Assembly: GCF_003171515.1 (NCBI RefSeq)
Contig: NC_089390.1
Coordinates: 558,001 to 622,000 of the forward strand
Origin: Pyrenophora tritici-repentis
Lineage: Eukaryota > Ascomycota > Dothideomycetes > Pleosporales > Pleosporaceae
Direction of reading: 5' to 3'
DNA: 64,000 bases
Part shown: in pieces, positions 11,516 to 24,051 of the stretch
Position numbering within the stretch: position 1 is the stretch's first letter
Layout: every line of letters begins with the position of its first letter
Translations under genes and position numbers: made by a program
The notes under the pieces: model-generated
What the model was told of the DNA's origin: nothing
Databases searched by the model: none
The model's input: only the letters and a program-made list of their open reading frames with translations

Positions 11516-13914
11516 GTTTCATTGTTCTTTGTCTGGCATATCTCACCACTCACCGGATGAAGCTGGAAACGTGGCTACGGTGTTGCGGAGATCTCCACTC
11601 GCGCTTGCAAGATGATATCGCACACAGAATGCCGGGAGATGGGAGATAGCATATATTTAGCCAACATGCCCTCTATCTCAAGACGTGACTCCCTTACCTC
11701 CCCACCTGTACCCCTTCCTACCCCCATGTATACCCCAAATTTTTGTATAACCCCAGCCCTCTTCTTTTATAACGATGTCCCCTTCTTATAAGCACACCAA
11801 CCCATCTGTACAACAGCAACGCGAATGTACCGGCTATTCTCTACTACATACCTCACTCTTGTATACCATGACTCTGTCTGTCCGAATATCTCGTGTATAC
11901 CCCTTGCAGTCTGGATCTTCTATGAGAGACTTCAAAGACAAGTATGTATGAGAGAGACGTTGGGCCTGCCTGTAAACCACAGGTTATGAGCCTCATGTTT
12001 CAAAAGAGATCTAAACCACACATGATGTGCCCCCCTTCTCTCTTCTTTTTACATAACAGGCACATTTCCAAAGAGCAAGTTGTTGGGGGACAATGGATGC
12101 AGCCTACGCATCACACAAATACTTGCTCCTGACTCTCGCAGCATGGCAGAGACCAGTCCAACATGTGTGGGCGGCTGTGGATGTGTATGCCATGATGTTT
12201 CATGCGCAGATCGCTCCGAGAGAAAAATGCGCTGAAATTCCTTTAATATGACACGAGCTCATCTTCGGGAACTCACATGGTTGCTGTGGGTGGCGCTGGG
12301 TATGTAAAAACTCCTCTATTTGTAGAATCTAACTGATATCTTCTAGTGATAGCGTCTCACTATGTGTTCTCCTGGAGGCACTGTCCCATGGAGACTACTG
12401 CGGGATGATTACGACATCTCGCCGTCCCAAAATACCTGAACTGTGGCATATGTCCTCATCTGCTCATACAGCGAGCCATGTATCGACCTTCTTTTTCGCC
12501 CCTTCTTATATATACATCGACGGCTACTGTGGGCTGATGACACATACTCCGACTGTGGGCTGATAACCCATACCTAGCCGTTTCAAAACAACTGGCTATC
12601 TATCGAACTTATTCGCCTTCTTTACAGTCTGACCCTATATACCTCGATTTTTCTCGCATCTTTTATATATATACCTTGCCTCTAAAACACCCGTCTCGGA
12701 AACAGTCGCTGCAGTGGAAAGAGGTTGATCGCCTGATGTCCTCCGGAACTAAGTGTGCACCACGATAGACGTATAGATCCTCTTCCAGTACGAAGTACTA
12801 TTGCCAGCGTCTCTGAGGACCAACCACCTTCATTCGCCGAAATTGGGACTCACTGCAATCCCATGTGTCTTATGTGTGGCATCTGCGGACTGTGCTCTGC
12901 GAACACTACGGTGAAACACAATATGGTGATTATGCGACCGTGAGTTTGACCTGCTCTTTCGACTTCTGTTTGGCGAATATTTCAACTGAATTTTTTTTCA
13001 AGTGTCTGGCCTCATCAGCTTCCGTCTCGTGTACAATCAGCTTGCTGATACAACCTGTTTGCCTCTGGCTAAAACGTTTTATTGACTGCTTTGCCTGCAG
13101 CGGCGCTCCGTACATACGTTCGACGGTGTCATGAATTTGGAGACCACTCGCACGAAAGATCAAAACTATGTATGCGGTGTTCTGCCTGGTTTATTTCAAA
13201 TCGCATTGTGTGAACCGCGAACACAAATGAGCATTGTCATGGACCCTGGACGGCTTGCGCAACCGACACCCCCCAGCCCAAGGACATGCTGCGGAAACAA
13301 TGATCAACTCTTCCAATGTTCCTCTTTACTCCTCGCATCTTATATGGAGATGTCGGACAAACCGCTATACCACGTATATGCTCTTCCAATATCCCACAAA
13401 CGATGCTTGTTTTGATGAACCAACGATGGGCTCTTCTAAGTTATCAGAGCAGCTATACACAGCTCCCCTGTAATCCCGGCCGATTGAAAAAGCTGATCTG
13501 CCGGCATTCCCGGACAACATCTTGTGTTTACAGGGCATTCAAGAATCTCTTTCGAGCAATTCCAATGGCTGGTGAAAACGATCCATGCCCACATATTTTC
13601 CCAGCAGCTGTCTAGCAGAATCCCGAGCGTTCTAGGGTGGAGTCTGAGGCCATTTCACAGTACGAGCAGGCTATGACTTTGTTGGGAACCCCGAATGGAG
13701 GGAGTGTGGCATGGATGCTTGCGCAGCATCGCTAGCAGCTAGGTCACAAGCTGGTTGAGAGAATCGCGATGTTTGAGCGTTTGGTCGAGGTTGGGAAGTC
13801 AACACTGAGTCTTACTCATTGGATTGTTCCATTACTCCATGGACTATTCTATACTTCCATGCAAGAGTAACATGCCGACAACGGAAGTCTGAGCACGATG
13901 TGGTGCTTGCCGGT

Positions 13915-14175
13915 TTTCACCAGTCGTCCTATATACTACCTAATTAACCGCTATAACACGTTTTCCACACTCGAGCCTAAGCAGATCGCCCAAGAGACGT
14001 TTTGTAAGTATCTCCCGTTTTGGTTCCATTTAAAAGACATTTAACTAACAGTACGAGGGCCAGACCCAAGCGAGAAGCAAAAAGTCGAGCTGGAGAAGAA
14101 GCCTGCGATAGTCCCCCAGGCAGGCTATCTGCACTCGCAAACTGCACTTGAGAGCAGTTGTATGTCGTATGGGTG
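13915..14175 (+). pseudogene. Exon-like fragment with plausible intron, origin unknown
   Basis: One frame reads YNTFSTLEPKQIAQETF and is followed by a donor GTAAGT (about 14004) and an acceptor CTAACAG (about 14051). Joining these gives a continuation RGPDPSEKQKVELEKKPAIV and on to about 14160. The protein-like composition on both sides of a good intron argues for decayed coding DNA. No family is recognised and no start or end was found. It may belong to the same old retroelement as the copia remnant about 1 kb downstream. Confidence 0.3.
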
Positions 14176-15239
14176 CCTTTTTGCTCTGTCTCACCAACTG
14201 AATACCATGGCCTAACAGGCGTCTCCGGAAGCCCTTCTCCCTCCTACATTGCGGTTTCGGCATGATGTCGACTGCGAGTACCTTTCCCCGGTACAGGGAT
14301 GCTTTGTGGCGCCTCTTGACGACGGATAAGGGCTTGGACGCTGACTTTGGCGCAAAGTCCTTCCCCTGAGCACACTTTCGTCGAGAAACCATGCGAAGGA
14401 AACAAATCACAGCGTGAGTCTAACGAGGGCTCTCCAGGTGCACAATTCCGCCATGAGTCTGACGAGCGCTTGATTTTTATCCGCTGCCGAAACTATTACC
14501 ACTACGACCTATATATCAACACCCTCGTATAACCGTATATAAAGCGACTTTTCGCTGAAACGATGACGTGGAAAAGATGCCGATTGAAGGGAATGCAGGG
14601 CGCTCTTAGGTTTTCTGCGGCCTCGCCTCTGAATGATGTTCCGTTCTTGACGGTCCGCCCCGATTGCCCTGACTAGGCGTCCCGAAGATGGTTGATATTT
14701 TCTCCGCTTCCGCCTTTCACCGCATACGTGTGTGAGAAGAACACCCACGCGTTCATGTTCGCCGCCGCCCCTCTGGAACAAGCGGGAAGTACCCGTGAGT
14801 GATGTACCCTCGCAGGACTTCCGTTAAGACACCCAATCATGAAGTTTAGACCGGTATCTCGAAAGGGATACCACTGTGGATTCTCTGGAAACCTCGGCAC
14901 ATGGAACGACGTAGCTTCAGACCACCACATGTCGTTCACATAAGATTTCTGCTCCTTATATATCGATTAGACACACCTTTCTGGTCCAGCGTTCTACGAC
15001 TACGGCACCATTTGGCGGTGGTTAGCTGACTCGACGAGAGCTGGATGATATTATCCATGCTTGCGACAGTGAGACGCATATTGAGCGATGTGCGCCTGTG
15101 TTTCTCTTGTTCGCCTATCTCTCTGCCCTCTCAGATCTGGTTTTCTCTCTATATATGCGTATTCTTCTACCATTTCCAAATCCGATGGCGGCTTTCCTCA
15201 TGGCGGGATACCCGGTGGCAGGACTCGGCAAATGACGAC

Positions 15240-15450
15240 GCAACAACTTGCCCTCCTCTTCAACATCACAGACGAAGACGAGGATGCTATCTATCTAGGC
15301 ATGTAAATTGCCCGGACAGACACCCAGACACACATCCACCAGGAAGCATATGCCAACAAGATTCTCCAACGTTTCGACCTACAAGGTACTGCCCCCATAA
15401 AAGTCCCAGCTGTCAGTAGCACTGGAAATGGGGAGAATCGTGATGTATTA
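15240..15450 (+). mobile_element. Ty1/copia retrotransposon remnant (end of reverse transcriptase)
   Basis: One frame reads LLFNITDEDEDAIYLGM, a TAA stop at 15304-15306, then IARTDTQTHIHQEAYANKIL and QRF...PIKVP. This order (F-x-x-D/E..., YLGM-x-I, HQ-x-AY-x-x-K-x-L-x-RF, P-x-x-x-P) matches the C-terminal part of Ty1/copia reverse transcriptases, where LGM/LGI is followed by a single polar residue and I. The stop falls where a Gln codon (CAA) is common, fitting a C-to-T change. The YVDD box, the RNase H part and the LTRs could not be found, so only a fragment is supported. Confidence 0.5.
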
Positions 15451-16689
15451 GGTGCTACGAAGGAAAGATCTATATAGACATGAAGTCACGCACTAAACCT
15501 CTATAGGACTAGCGCGGAAGTGAGGGAAAGGTGAGATGGATCGCGCCTCGGGCAGAATACCTGAGGGTCGTGGCTGACACCAGCTAACCCCACCTCTCAG
15601 TAGCTGCAAACCTGACTATAGCGCGGTCATTTGCGAAGCTCGCATCTTGCAGAGCTAGCTGCCCTCCGCATTGAGTAGGCCATTACACACTCAGCAATCG
15701 ATGCGCGTGCGAACAGGACTGCTGTCCCTATAAGTTATCCTTACAAACGACGCAAATATGTCTGCCAGCGCTAAACAAAAGGGTACTTGGCAACTGTTCC
15801 TGCCAGTCAAGCAAGTGACACCCCCATTGACGTATACGACATCCTATATACCCGAAAGTTTCAAGGCTTTCCTCACCCACGTTCCGGAATTACCGGAGCG
15901 GTCTATATAACCAAGTCCCGGAGGACTTCGTCATGTCCTGGTTGCGAGGTAAGAAGAAACATACGCCGTTTCATGTTTCATGCTAACGAGATACAGCTTT
16001 GCAATCCAATCGATGGCCCACAAGCAAAAGTGGCGGGGCTCTGGTATCTAGTACCTTCTAGATTGCTGGTCGGCTGGTGTGCGACCGATTTCTGACAGCT
16101 GAGGGGGAAATTCGCCCCAGGATTCAGATTTGCTGTTTTCAAGTGTTCCCGGCATGTCTAGGCCAGCTTCACTTGGCCATCGCAGAGCCCTTCCCGATCT
16201 TGGCGGTTGCCATGCCAGAGCCTACGTGGGAGATAAGAAGAGCTAGGGAAGATGTTGCTATGCCGCTTGTCTGGCCCTGCGAGAACCATCGGTCCTGCCA
16301 CCAAAACTCGTCAAACATGGCACCAGCTCATCCTTCCTGTCGACATGTATGGCACGACTTCGGCATCCTCTCGAAGCAGAACGTTACGCCGAGAATTCCA
16401 TGTTTGGCTATGCTTGAAAACCCAACAAGAATCACCTGCATATGAGCTCGGCCCAGAGACGTCATCGGTCATACGAGCGTGGCGGAGCAGTGGAAGACCA
16501 AACTGTGATGGCTACGAGCCATGTCGACCAACAATTATGAGGCGAGGATCCAGGACTCCGTTCGACGAGGCATTCATCGTTGCCCTTACGAATATATACT
16601 CTACAATCACCTTTACATACTATATATACACATTCATTGCGCCCTCCGATTTTCACGATTCCAGGGACGACATAGTATGTTTCCGCGGC

Positions 16690-17243
16690 CCATGGGATCG
16701 TTTTGATATCATAGTTATCCTCACAGAAAACCATCTGCAAAAGGAAGATCTGTCCGACTTTGTGGACGCTCTAGCGGCGAGTCGTATAGTACAGTGCGTC
16801 AAGACGCTTCATGGACCTATGTGATGTTGACTGGTATGGAGACGAAAATCCCACGCAGCTCAAACACAGCTCCACCAAATCAACAATGTCGGTTCCACGA
16901 TCTCTCGAAAACAGTCATCTGAGAATCAAATATCATACGTGATAATGGGCGAGGCGTTTGGTGGACTCTGCGATCTCGACGGCATTACGGAGAGACCGGT
17001 TAGGGGTTTGGAGTTGGAGGCAAAGTGATTAGAAATGCTCCGATGAAGAGATTTGATGGGTGGGCTTGGGAAACTGTGTTGGAGAAAGTTGAAGCAAAGA
17101 TACAGAAAAGTCGCCCGATGGACAGGGTGAGAAAAGTATTGGATGAAAGACTTGAAGAAAGGGCTAGAGTGAACATATACTATAAGCTCGTCTCAGAAGA
17201 CCGAATGTACCAGCCTTTTCCAGCCACTATCGCTTACTATTGA
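16690..17243 (+). pseudogene. Broken coding remnant of unknown family
   Basis: Protein-like stretches occur in shifting frames: FRGPWDRFDIIVILTENHLQ up to a stop at about 16822, then VIMGEAFGGLCDLDGITERP (about 16941) and RFDGWAWETVLEKVEAKIQK to a stop at 17243. The frames do not join without at least two indels or unseen introns. I do not recognise the family. It lies 3' of the permease gene on the opposite strand. Confidence 0.3.
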
Positions 17244-17492
17244 ATACACAATTATACGCCTCAACTAAATTCCGCTTTCTTTTCCATTTCTCATCTCCAT
17301 TGGCCTTCTCGTTTACCTTCGCGATATGATCTACTATTGCAACAATCGAGTCTAGCAGTTACCATCATAATGATCAGAAATTACGACGTTACAAGAAACC
17401 GAACTTCACAGAACACCTCAAAGACTTGCAAATAATCCAGTTCCTCATTTCAAATTTCGCTGAATCATGAATCATCCCAGTTTACTCGCTCC

Positions 17493-19139
17493 TCAAAGCG
17501 TATATCTAAACCCCTCCAACCCCTCAATAACCTTACCGCCCCGATCCGCCCTCTTATTCGCTTGCCAAAACTTCAAATTCAACAACAGCGTAACGACAAT
17601 AATCAGCCCTGCGGAAACCATGCACGCTACAATACCTAGCTTGTAGTGTGGTGCATCCTGCGTCCTGAACACTGTTCCACCAATGATACCACCAATACCT
17701 CCGGCGCCAACAAGCGACGCACTGCAAAAGGCACGCTTCCATTGGCCACGGATGTTATTAGCCTGCCAGGTAAGAACGCAGGGAACGGTTGCGTTTGCGG
17801 CTGCGGTGGCGAGGAAGACACCTGGGAAACTGAGTTAGCCATTGTAAAAGAATGGGATGATGTTGAAGCTGGGGTGGGCCCTACCAAAATACCTGACGCC
17901 AACGTTGCTTGAGAATCCAATCAGTGGTAGACCAATAAGAGCGAGTATGCCGTTGATGATGATCCAGGGTGAGCGGATGTGGTACTTGTCACCGGCCCAT
18001 GCGAAAGCAATCATGACAAATGCAGCGAAGACGTAAGGAGGAGCAATGAGACAGTTGGCAGCAGCAGCATTAAATCCCATGCCATCTTTCAGGATAATGG
18101 GAAGAAAGTATGCGATGGCGTAAGTCATGGTCGATGAGCACATGAAGATGCATGCAAATCCCCAGACCTTTAGGTCCATGCCGCCGGCAAGATACTTCTT
18201 GAGTTCAAAGTCCTCGGCAACGACGTCATGTCGGTCTTCTTCAATGCGTGCAACGATGAAGTCGACTTCATCTTGCTCAAGGAACTTCTTTTGTGTCTTG
18301 CTTGGCTTGGCAGCCAGCTCGGGAAAGTCGACGATGAAGTACCATCCGATAAGAGCAATCACGATGGTGAGGACACCCTGGAGAATGAAGATATAGCGCC
18401 AGCCAGATATACCGGGCCCATAGCTGACAGGAGTATTGGGTGCCTTCTTAGTAGGTCCATAGTGGACGCCCAGCCAGTATGCTGCCTGATAGCCAAGACC
18501 ACCAAGCTGAGAAAAGAGATAGCCGAGGATACCTGAGAAGGCGGAAGATAACATGCCGATGAGGAGGAAGAACGTGTTGCGCTTTTGGAGCTCGAAGCGC
18601 TTGTACCAGCAGGAGAGTAGGTATGCGCACCCTGCCCATGTTAGTAAAGATATGTAGAAGACAAGTTTAGACGTACCTGGGAAGAAACCAGCCTCGAAGA
18701 TACCTAAGAGAAGACGAAGGGGAATCAAGGTGTGCCACTCCTTGACGAACCCAAAGCATATCGTTACTGACCCCCATAAGATCACGATGATAGGCAAGAA
18801 CATTCTTGGACCCCATGTCCTCAGCACCACAGTCGCCGGTGGCTGGAGCGCGATATACGTGATGAAGAATACTAGTACAATCAGACTGTATCTTTCACCA
18901 GTAAGCTTCAAGTCGACGCCCATTCCCGCGACCATTGCGACGCCTGTATTGGTTCGGTCCATGAGCGAAACACAGTACATGAAGCCAAGAGTTGGGATAA
19001 GTCGAAGATCCACTCTGCGGATGATCTTCCTCTGTTGTTCGGGCGTGAACCGGTTGATGGCAGCATTGCTGGCTGAGAAATCAGATTCGGCTCGTTGAAG
19101 AGTACCGACGTTGCCCTTTTCTTCCGCGTTACTGGCCAT
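17493..19139 (-). CDS. MFS permease, anion:cation symporter (ACS/TNA1-like) family
   Basis: Three exons: 19139-18677, 18631-17885, 17821-17493; introns 18632-18676 (45 nt, GTACGT...GGGCAG) and 17822-17884 (63 nt, GTAGGG...CCCAG). The first intron is in frame but interrupts the conserved GFFPGCAYLLSCWYKR segment, so it must be spliced. The product is 512 residues with about twelve membrane spans. The ACS signature VSLMDRTNTGVA lies after TM1 (Asp61-Arg62). VLTWQANNIRGQWKRA near the end is typical of fungal allantoate/nicotinate/sugar-acid permeases. The family imports organic anions with protons at the plasma membrane. Bacterial galactonate carriers (DgoT) also belong to ACS, which makes a link to the dehydratase and aldolase genes 1.6-3 kb away plausible, though the substrate is inferred. 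Confidence 0.9.
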
Positions 19140-20727
19140 GGCGCCTGTTAAGTAACTCCAAAGAGCTATGTCGCCCTTAGAGAGGTGGTATGTCCGAGGG
19201 TCCAGTGAAGTAGTCCAGTATAGACTGTGAGTAAAAGAGGGGAGAAGAGGGGATGACTACTCAACAAAAAGTGATGACGAGGACATCCAAGCTTAGATGC
19301 GCGATATCTGAGCTCATATACATATTTGTTAGCCTATGCTGTCCGGTCCGGGTTCCCCCCGGAGGCTCATGTCATCGATTCCGCTGTGCCCCGGACATTA
19401 CAAGCTTCGAATCATCGTGCCTGACGCGGCAAGGTTTTTTTTCAAGTACACTTACGCACTAGGCTTATCGGGTCTACATCTAAAAGAAACCCCTGACCCA
19501 TAGCTTCGGAGAAGACTTATGACCGTGATTAGCAAACGTCCTGTCAATAAGACCGAGAAGCATAGCATGTGGGGTATTGCCATCTGGGCACGGCAGTATG
19601 TCGGTAGTTTGCCCAATGTAGCATCAGACCGAACTGTATGCGTTTCCAAAGTTAGCTGAGTGTATACCCTTCATACACACAAACCACGATAGTAGAGCTT
19701 TGGAGTTGAATGTGATAGAGATGAAGGTATACATGAGTGATGTCGATGCTCACTAGCAGGCAACGCAGTATTGTTGACAATAATACAAGTAAGCAGTTAA
19801 GGCGCTGTCCTAGCACCTCACACTCAGTATATAGTTTCCAGTATTTACCAAGTGAATCCGCAGGCAGGTAAGCCTTCAGAATATGATAGAAACAGGATGT
19901 CGTACTGAGTCAGTGCCTGGGCGCACGCCTAGTGGTGGGTCTACCGTTACGCTCTAGTAGGTGACGCGAGCCCAGACTCCTCAAAGAAACCCAGATGCTC
20001 AAAGAAGTACCGCTATTCAATGCTGTGTGTTCAGGACGTTTTCCGTTAGAAGCTGAGTCTAGCCAGTTCGTTTTGACCATGAATTTGCTGAAGTATTCCA
20101 CGCAGTATTTGAGGCTGCATCGTCGATGCGCTCATTTTCCAACAGACGGGGGAATGGTGCGATCTGTGAAGACCTGTACTAATCTATCGTGTAATTTGCA
20201 GCGGTTAGAGAAAGACATGTAAGCCAAAGGCTTCATGATACGGTCTACAATTGCTCCGATAGCGTGTGGAAGTAAGCCTCGTGCGGCATGTTCCGCTTAT
20301 ACCAACCGCATGCCGGCGCTTGTGCAGCCCTGAATTAGCACACAGGAGTTTGCATGCTCCGAAGTCCGCAGTGTACTAGGTAGGGTAACAAGGCGGGGTC
20401 AACGGCCAATACATCTCGGTGGTATAGCTCAAGGCGATGCATGGATGTTTGCTCGTGACCTTCCAGCACCACAACACTACTCAAGCAGTAATAGATGGCG
20501 ACTCCGTAACCTTGAAAGAGGCATGTGCGAGAAAAGATAGTTGCAGGGGGATGTGGATGCTGTTGAGATGGAAGGGCCGTTGAGGTCGATCGCCAAGATC
20601 TAACATCAGCAGGAGTTTGCCGCCCGACTCATCTGCGCTAATTATGGCTGAGTCACGTGATTAACTCTACTTACATATGTAGTATGCATGTAGGATCTGA
20701 ACGGCGTTCTAACCCAGATCTCATTAT
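19140..20727. other. Intergenic, upstream of the permease
   Basis: About 1.6 kb with no protein-like frame. It holds the permease promoter at its left end and the 3' region of the aldolase gene at its right end. Confidence 0.5.
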
Positions 20728-21773
20728 CTATTTGTAGTCCTTTTCACTCAACGAATCCTCCATCTTCTGTATTCTCTCCCAAGTCTCACTCCACTTCTCC
20801 CATTCGCCCTCCGGCAGCTTTCCCTTGATCGGCAATCTCCCACCCTCCATCGTCCCAAAGCCCGTGACCCTCTTCACCGCCTCCTTGATGCCAACAATCC
20901 CGTACTTTCCAATAAATTCCTCTGTCGTACTAACAGTATACTGTAATTCCTTCATTCTCTTCAGGTTCTCGTCGCTGATGGGCCGCGTCTCCGCAAGCTT
21001 CATCAATGAGCACACAGTCTTGGGATATATGGCTGCGAGGCCGTCGATGACGCCTGCTGCGTCGAAGATGACAATGGGGCCGAGCTGTTGGCCGAGACCG
21101 GAGTAAACGCGGAATTTGGTGGGGTCGATCTTGGGGTCGAGTGAGACTTGGTTGTGCCATGAGACGACGGCATGCGACATCTTGCAACCGACGATATTGG
21201 GGTGTTGGGCGAGGATGCGGTAAGTTTCGGGCGTTACCATGACGCCGTTTGTTACGCCGGGGTAGTTGTAGCTATCGCATTGTCAGCACCATAACTATCT
21301 ATCGAGAGCAGTGGTGATAAGACGAACATCAGTATTGGTAGCGGGCTCTTGTCCGCGACAACGGTATACCACTCCCTAATCCCCTCCTGACTCGCCGCCG
21401 CCCCGAAATACCCCGGCGCAAGCACCAGTCCCCATTGCGCACCTGCTTTCTTGAAGTCCTCAAGCCATTCCAATGTCTCGTCCACGCTGTTGATCAGGGT
21501 CCCTGCCATGATCGGGTAGTCTTTGAAGCCTGCTTCATCTAGTCCTTTGCGCACACCAGAGACGAGATCGATTCGCTCTTGTCGCGACATGTGAATTGCT
21601 TCGCCCGTTGAGCCGAGCAAGACAAGACCGCGCACGCCATTCTTAGCCAGAAAAACAGAGTGTTCGACTTGTGTTTGGACGTCGACGGCGGCTTGAAGGG
21701 AGCTTGAAGAGGATTGTGGTTTGAAGAACGTGGGTACGGGGACGAAAACGCCGGTTGGGGGTGAGGACGTCAT
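20728..21773 (-). CDS. DHDPS/N-acetylneuraminate-lyase family aldolase (2-keto-3-deoxy sugar-acid aldolase type)
   Basis: Two exons, 21773-21328 and 21271-20728, around a 56-nt intron (donor GTTCGT, acceptor GATAG), giving 329 residues. I chose ATG 21773 (MTSSPPTGVFVPVPTFF), which puts the barrel start where the family has it; a start at 21857 would add 28 unconserved residues. Family marks: GSTGEA (54-59, pyruvate carboxylate binding), catalytic Tyr in IYNYPG (Tyr152) completed by the splice, and the Schiff-base lysine in GCKMSH (Lys179). Members include dihydrodipicolinate synthase, KDG aldolase and the fungal galacturonate-pathway aldolase GaaC. Fungi make lysine through aminoadipate, so a catabolic aldolase releasing pyruvate is more likely than DapA. 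The gene is divergent from a galactonate dehydratase-like gene 408 bp away. Confidence 0.88.
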
Positions 21774-22181
21774 AGCTAAAAAGTGCGACGCGATTGATTG
21801 ATATGCTAATGTTGAGCTGTGTCGACCACCAAATTTGTTACAAACTGAATTTCTCAAGCGTTGGGGAAATCGTGAGTTTTATTGCCCGTGCCAGTCGTCA
21901 TGCACTCGGGGCATGATGTTCCAGTTCCCGAGGCTCTACTGCCCCGCGATGGACCTAATTACCCCGCGCTGTGACGTTCGGGTTACCGCGAAGGGGACAC
22001 GGAAGCGGCAGCATGACGATTGGGCAAGAAGAGGCGCGATTTCTGTGTTTAGACATGAAAATGTGGATACTATTGACATTGCCGCAACTTTGATCAAGAC
22101 AGTTTCCTGTCTGACTTGCAAACCCGAAGACGACAGGCCTAGAAAGAGATATTCAAAGGAACTATAACCGGGGAATCTACT
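21774..22181. promoter_or_regulatory. Shared divergent promoter, aldolase / dehydratase
   Basis: 408 bp separate two start codons that point away from each other. With two enzymes of one likely pathway on either side, this is the natural place for common control. GC-rich stretches with CCGCG and CGGGG occur (21950-22015), but I cannot assign a regulator. Confidence 0.45.
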
Positions 22182-23661
22182 ATGGGCAAAATAGCAACAA
22201 TTGAGTACTTTCGAGTACCACCGCGGTGGCTTTTTGTTAAAATCACCGATGTTGATGGGAACTACGGATGGGGTGAAGCCTCACTAGAAGGCCACACGCA
22301 AGCAGTCGAAGGATGTCTAGATGCATGGGCAGAGCGATACGTAGGGCTGGAAGCAGAGTAAGAACATGCAACCCTTTCTACATGATTTTCACGACCAATG
22401 TCTCTCATGTCCAGCTTTTACAAGTCCAAATCAAGAAAGTGCCTACATACACAACCCCAGTCACAATCCCGACTAAAATAATCGCGCTCAAAGTACTGTC
22501 TCATAAATAACACTAACAACCACACACAGTGAAATTGAGCACATATGGCAACTAAGCTGGCGCACAAGCTTCTACCGCGGCGGCCCCGTCTTCATGAGCG
22601 CCCTATCCGGCATCGACGTTGCCCTCTGGGACCTCAAAGCGCGCAAACTAAACGTACCCATCTACCAGCTGCTCGGCGGAAAGGTCCGCGACAAACTAAA
22701 GGTCTACGCCTGGATCGGCGGCGACAAACCAGACGACGTAAAAGAGCAGGCGTGAGTGACATCCTAATCTCATGTCGTTTTCTTTCCCGATCATGCTTCA
22801 CGAGAAAGTCTCTGTGCAAGGATACTTCAAATAGACTCTCTTTCTCATCTACACATCACCTTACCACACAACCAAACCCCCAAACCTCCCATATCCCAAC
22901 TAAAACCACCCAGCCTCGCCCGCAAAACCCAAGGCTTTACCGCCGTAAAAATGAACGCAACCCCCGACATCGCCTGGCTGGACTCCCCCTCCGCCCTGAC
23001 CTCCGCGGCAACACGTCTCGCGACCGTAAAGTCCCTCTCCATGGACGCAGGCGTAGATTTCCACGGCCGCGTCCACCGCCCCATGGCCAAACAACTCGCT
23101 ACCCTCCTCGCACCCCACCACCCCCTCTTCATCGAAGAGCCCCTCCTCTCCGAGCACATCGGAGCCATCACCGCGCTCCACGCTCAAACATCCATCCCCA
23201 TCGCGCTAGGCGAACGCCTGCATTCCCGGTGGGACGTACGCCCCTTCCTTGAAGCAGGGTGTGTGGATATTTTGCAGCCGGATGTGTGTCATGTAGGCGG
23301 AATATCCGAACTCAAGCGTATAGCGGCCATGGCGGAGACGTATGATGTGGCGATTGCGCCGCATTGTCCGCTGGGGCCAGTTGCATTGGCGGCGTGTGTA
23401 CAGGTGGATTGTACGTTGAGTAATTTTTCTATCCAGGAGATGAGTCTGGGGATTCATTATAATGAGGGGAGTAGGGAAATTACAGATTATGTGAGAAACC
23501 CAGAGGTTTGGGATGTGAAGGAGGGGTATATTGAGTTGCTCAAAGGGCCAGGGTTGGGAATTGAGGTCGATGAGGAGGTCGTTAGGAGGGAGAGTGTAGG
23601 GGCCAAGGCGTGGGTTAGTCCTGGGTTTATTGGGCCTGGGGGTGAGGTCAGGGAGTGGTAG
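22182..23661 (+). CDS. D-galactonate dehydratase-like enzyme (enolase superfamily)
   Basis: Three exons: 22182-22357, 22530-22751, 22914-23661 (introns GTAAGA...ACACAG and GTGAGT...CCCAG), 381 residues, the length of bacterial DgoD. From known family features: N-terminal capping domain with PPRWLFVKI and [10 protein letters not shown]; metal ligands Asp181 (VDFHGR), Glu207 (FIEEP) and Glu233 (ALGER); catalytic bases His183 and His283 (APHCPLGP). The C-terminal MSLGIHYN is also typical. These histidines sit two positions from those I know in E. coli DgoD (His185, His285). The expected reaction is dehydration of a galactonate-type aldonate to 2-keto-3-deoxygalactonate, a substrate class for the adjacent aldolase. 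The fungal L-galactonate dehydratase of the pectin pathway is a longer, different subgroup. The exact sugar stereochemistry is uncertain. Confidence 0.9.
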
Positions 23662-24051
23662 GGGGTGTCTTGCGTGGGCAGAGGAGAGGTGATGATGGGC
23701 CCTGGATGTATACATGATACTATTCTATGAGGTTTGTAAAGGCGCTCACGTATCGTATGTCTCCCGGCTGTCTCATTGTCACATGTCTTGGCAGATCTCA
23801 AGTGGTGAAGGAGACGACAAGTGCCAAGATACTCACGCTCACCACCCGCATTCACCCCCATTGTAGTCTCCACATTCACCATCACATATTGTCTCATATC
23901 ACAATAGTCATAAAGCTATTGTGAGTCCTGCCGCTAGTTAGCCAGTCTCTCCAAATAAACCATGCCCACCGCTCCCTTCCCTCTCTTTTCTCTTCAACCC
24001 CAGACCATTTTCAAATACCATACCAAACCAAACCACAACTTCTTTGTCAAA
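23662..24051. other. Intergenic, nothing seen
   Basis: 390 bp between the dehydratase stop and the GC-rich gene. CT-rich leader-like sequence (CCTCTCTTTTCTCTTCAACC near 23980) precedes the next ATG. Confidence 0.4.

Larger units (their letters stand above)
9559..17492. other. Gene-poor 8-kb region with decayed repeats
   Basis: No intact gene is seen. The region has pyrimidine-rich and TATATA-rich stretches (about 11.7-12.7 kb) and many short frames with stops. Separate entries describe a degenerate direct-repeat array (11.05-11.5 kb), exon-like fragments (13.9-14.2 kb), a copia reverse transcriptase remnant (15.2-15.45 kb) and a broken coding stretch (16.7-17.2 kb). The rest shows nothing I can support. 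Confidence 0.55.

Noticed and set aside
20728..21773. Calling the DHDPS-family gene a lysine-biosynthesis dapA
   Set aside because: Fungi make lysine through the aminoadipate route, and the neighbour is a sugar-acid dehydratase, so a catabolic aldolase is more likely.
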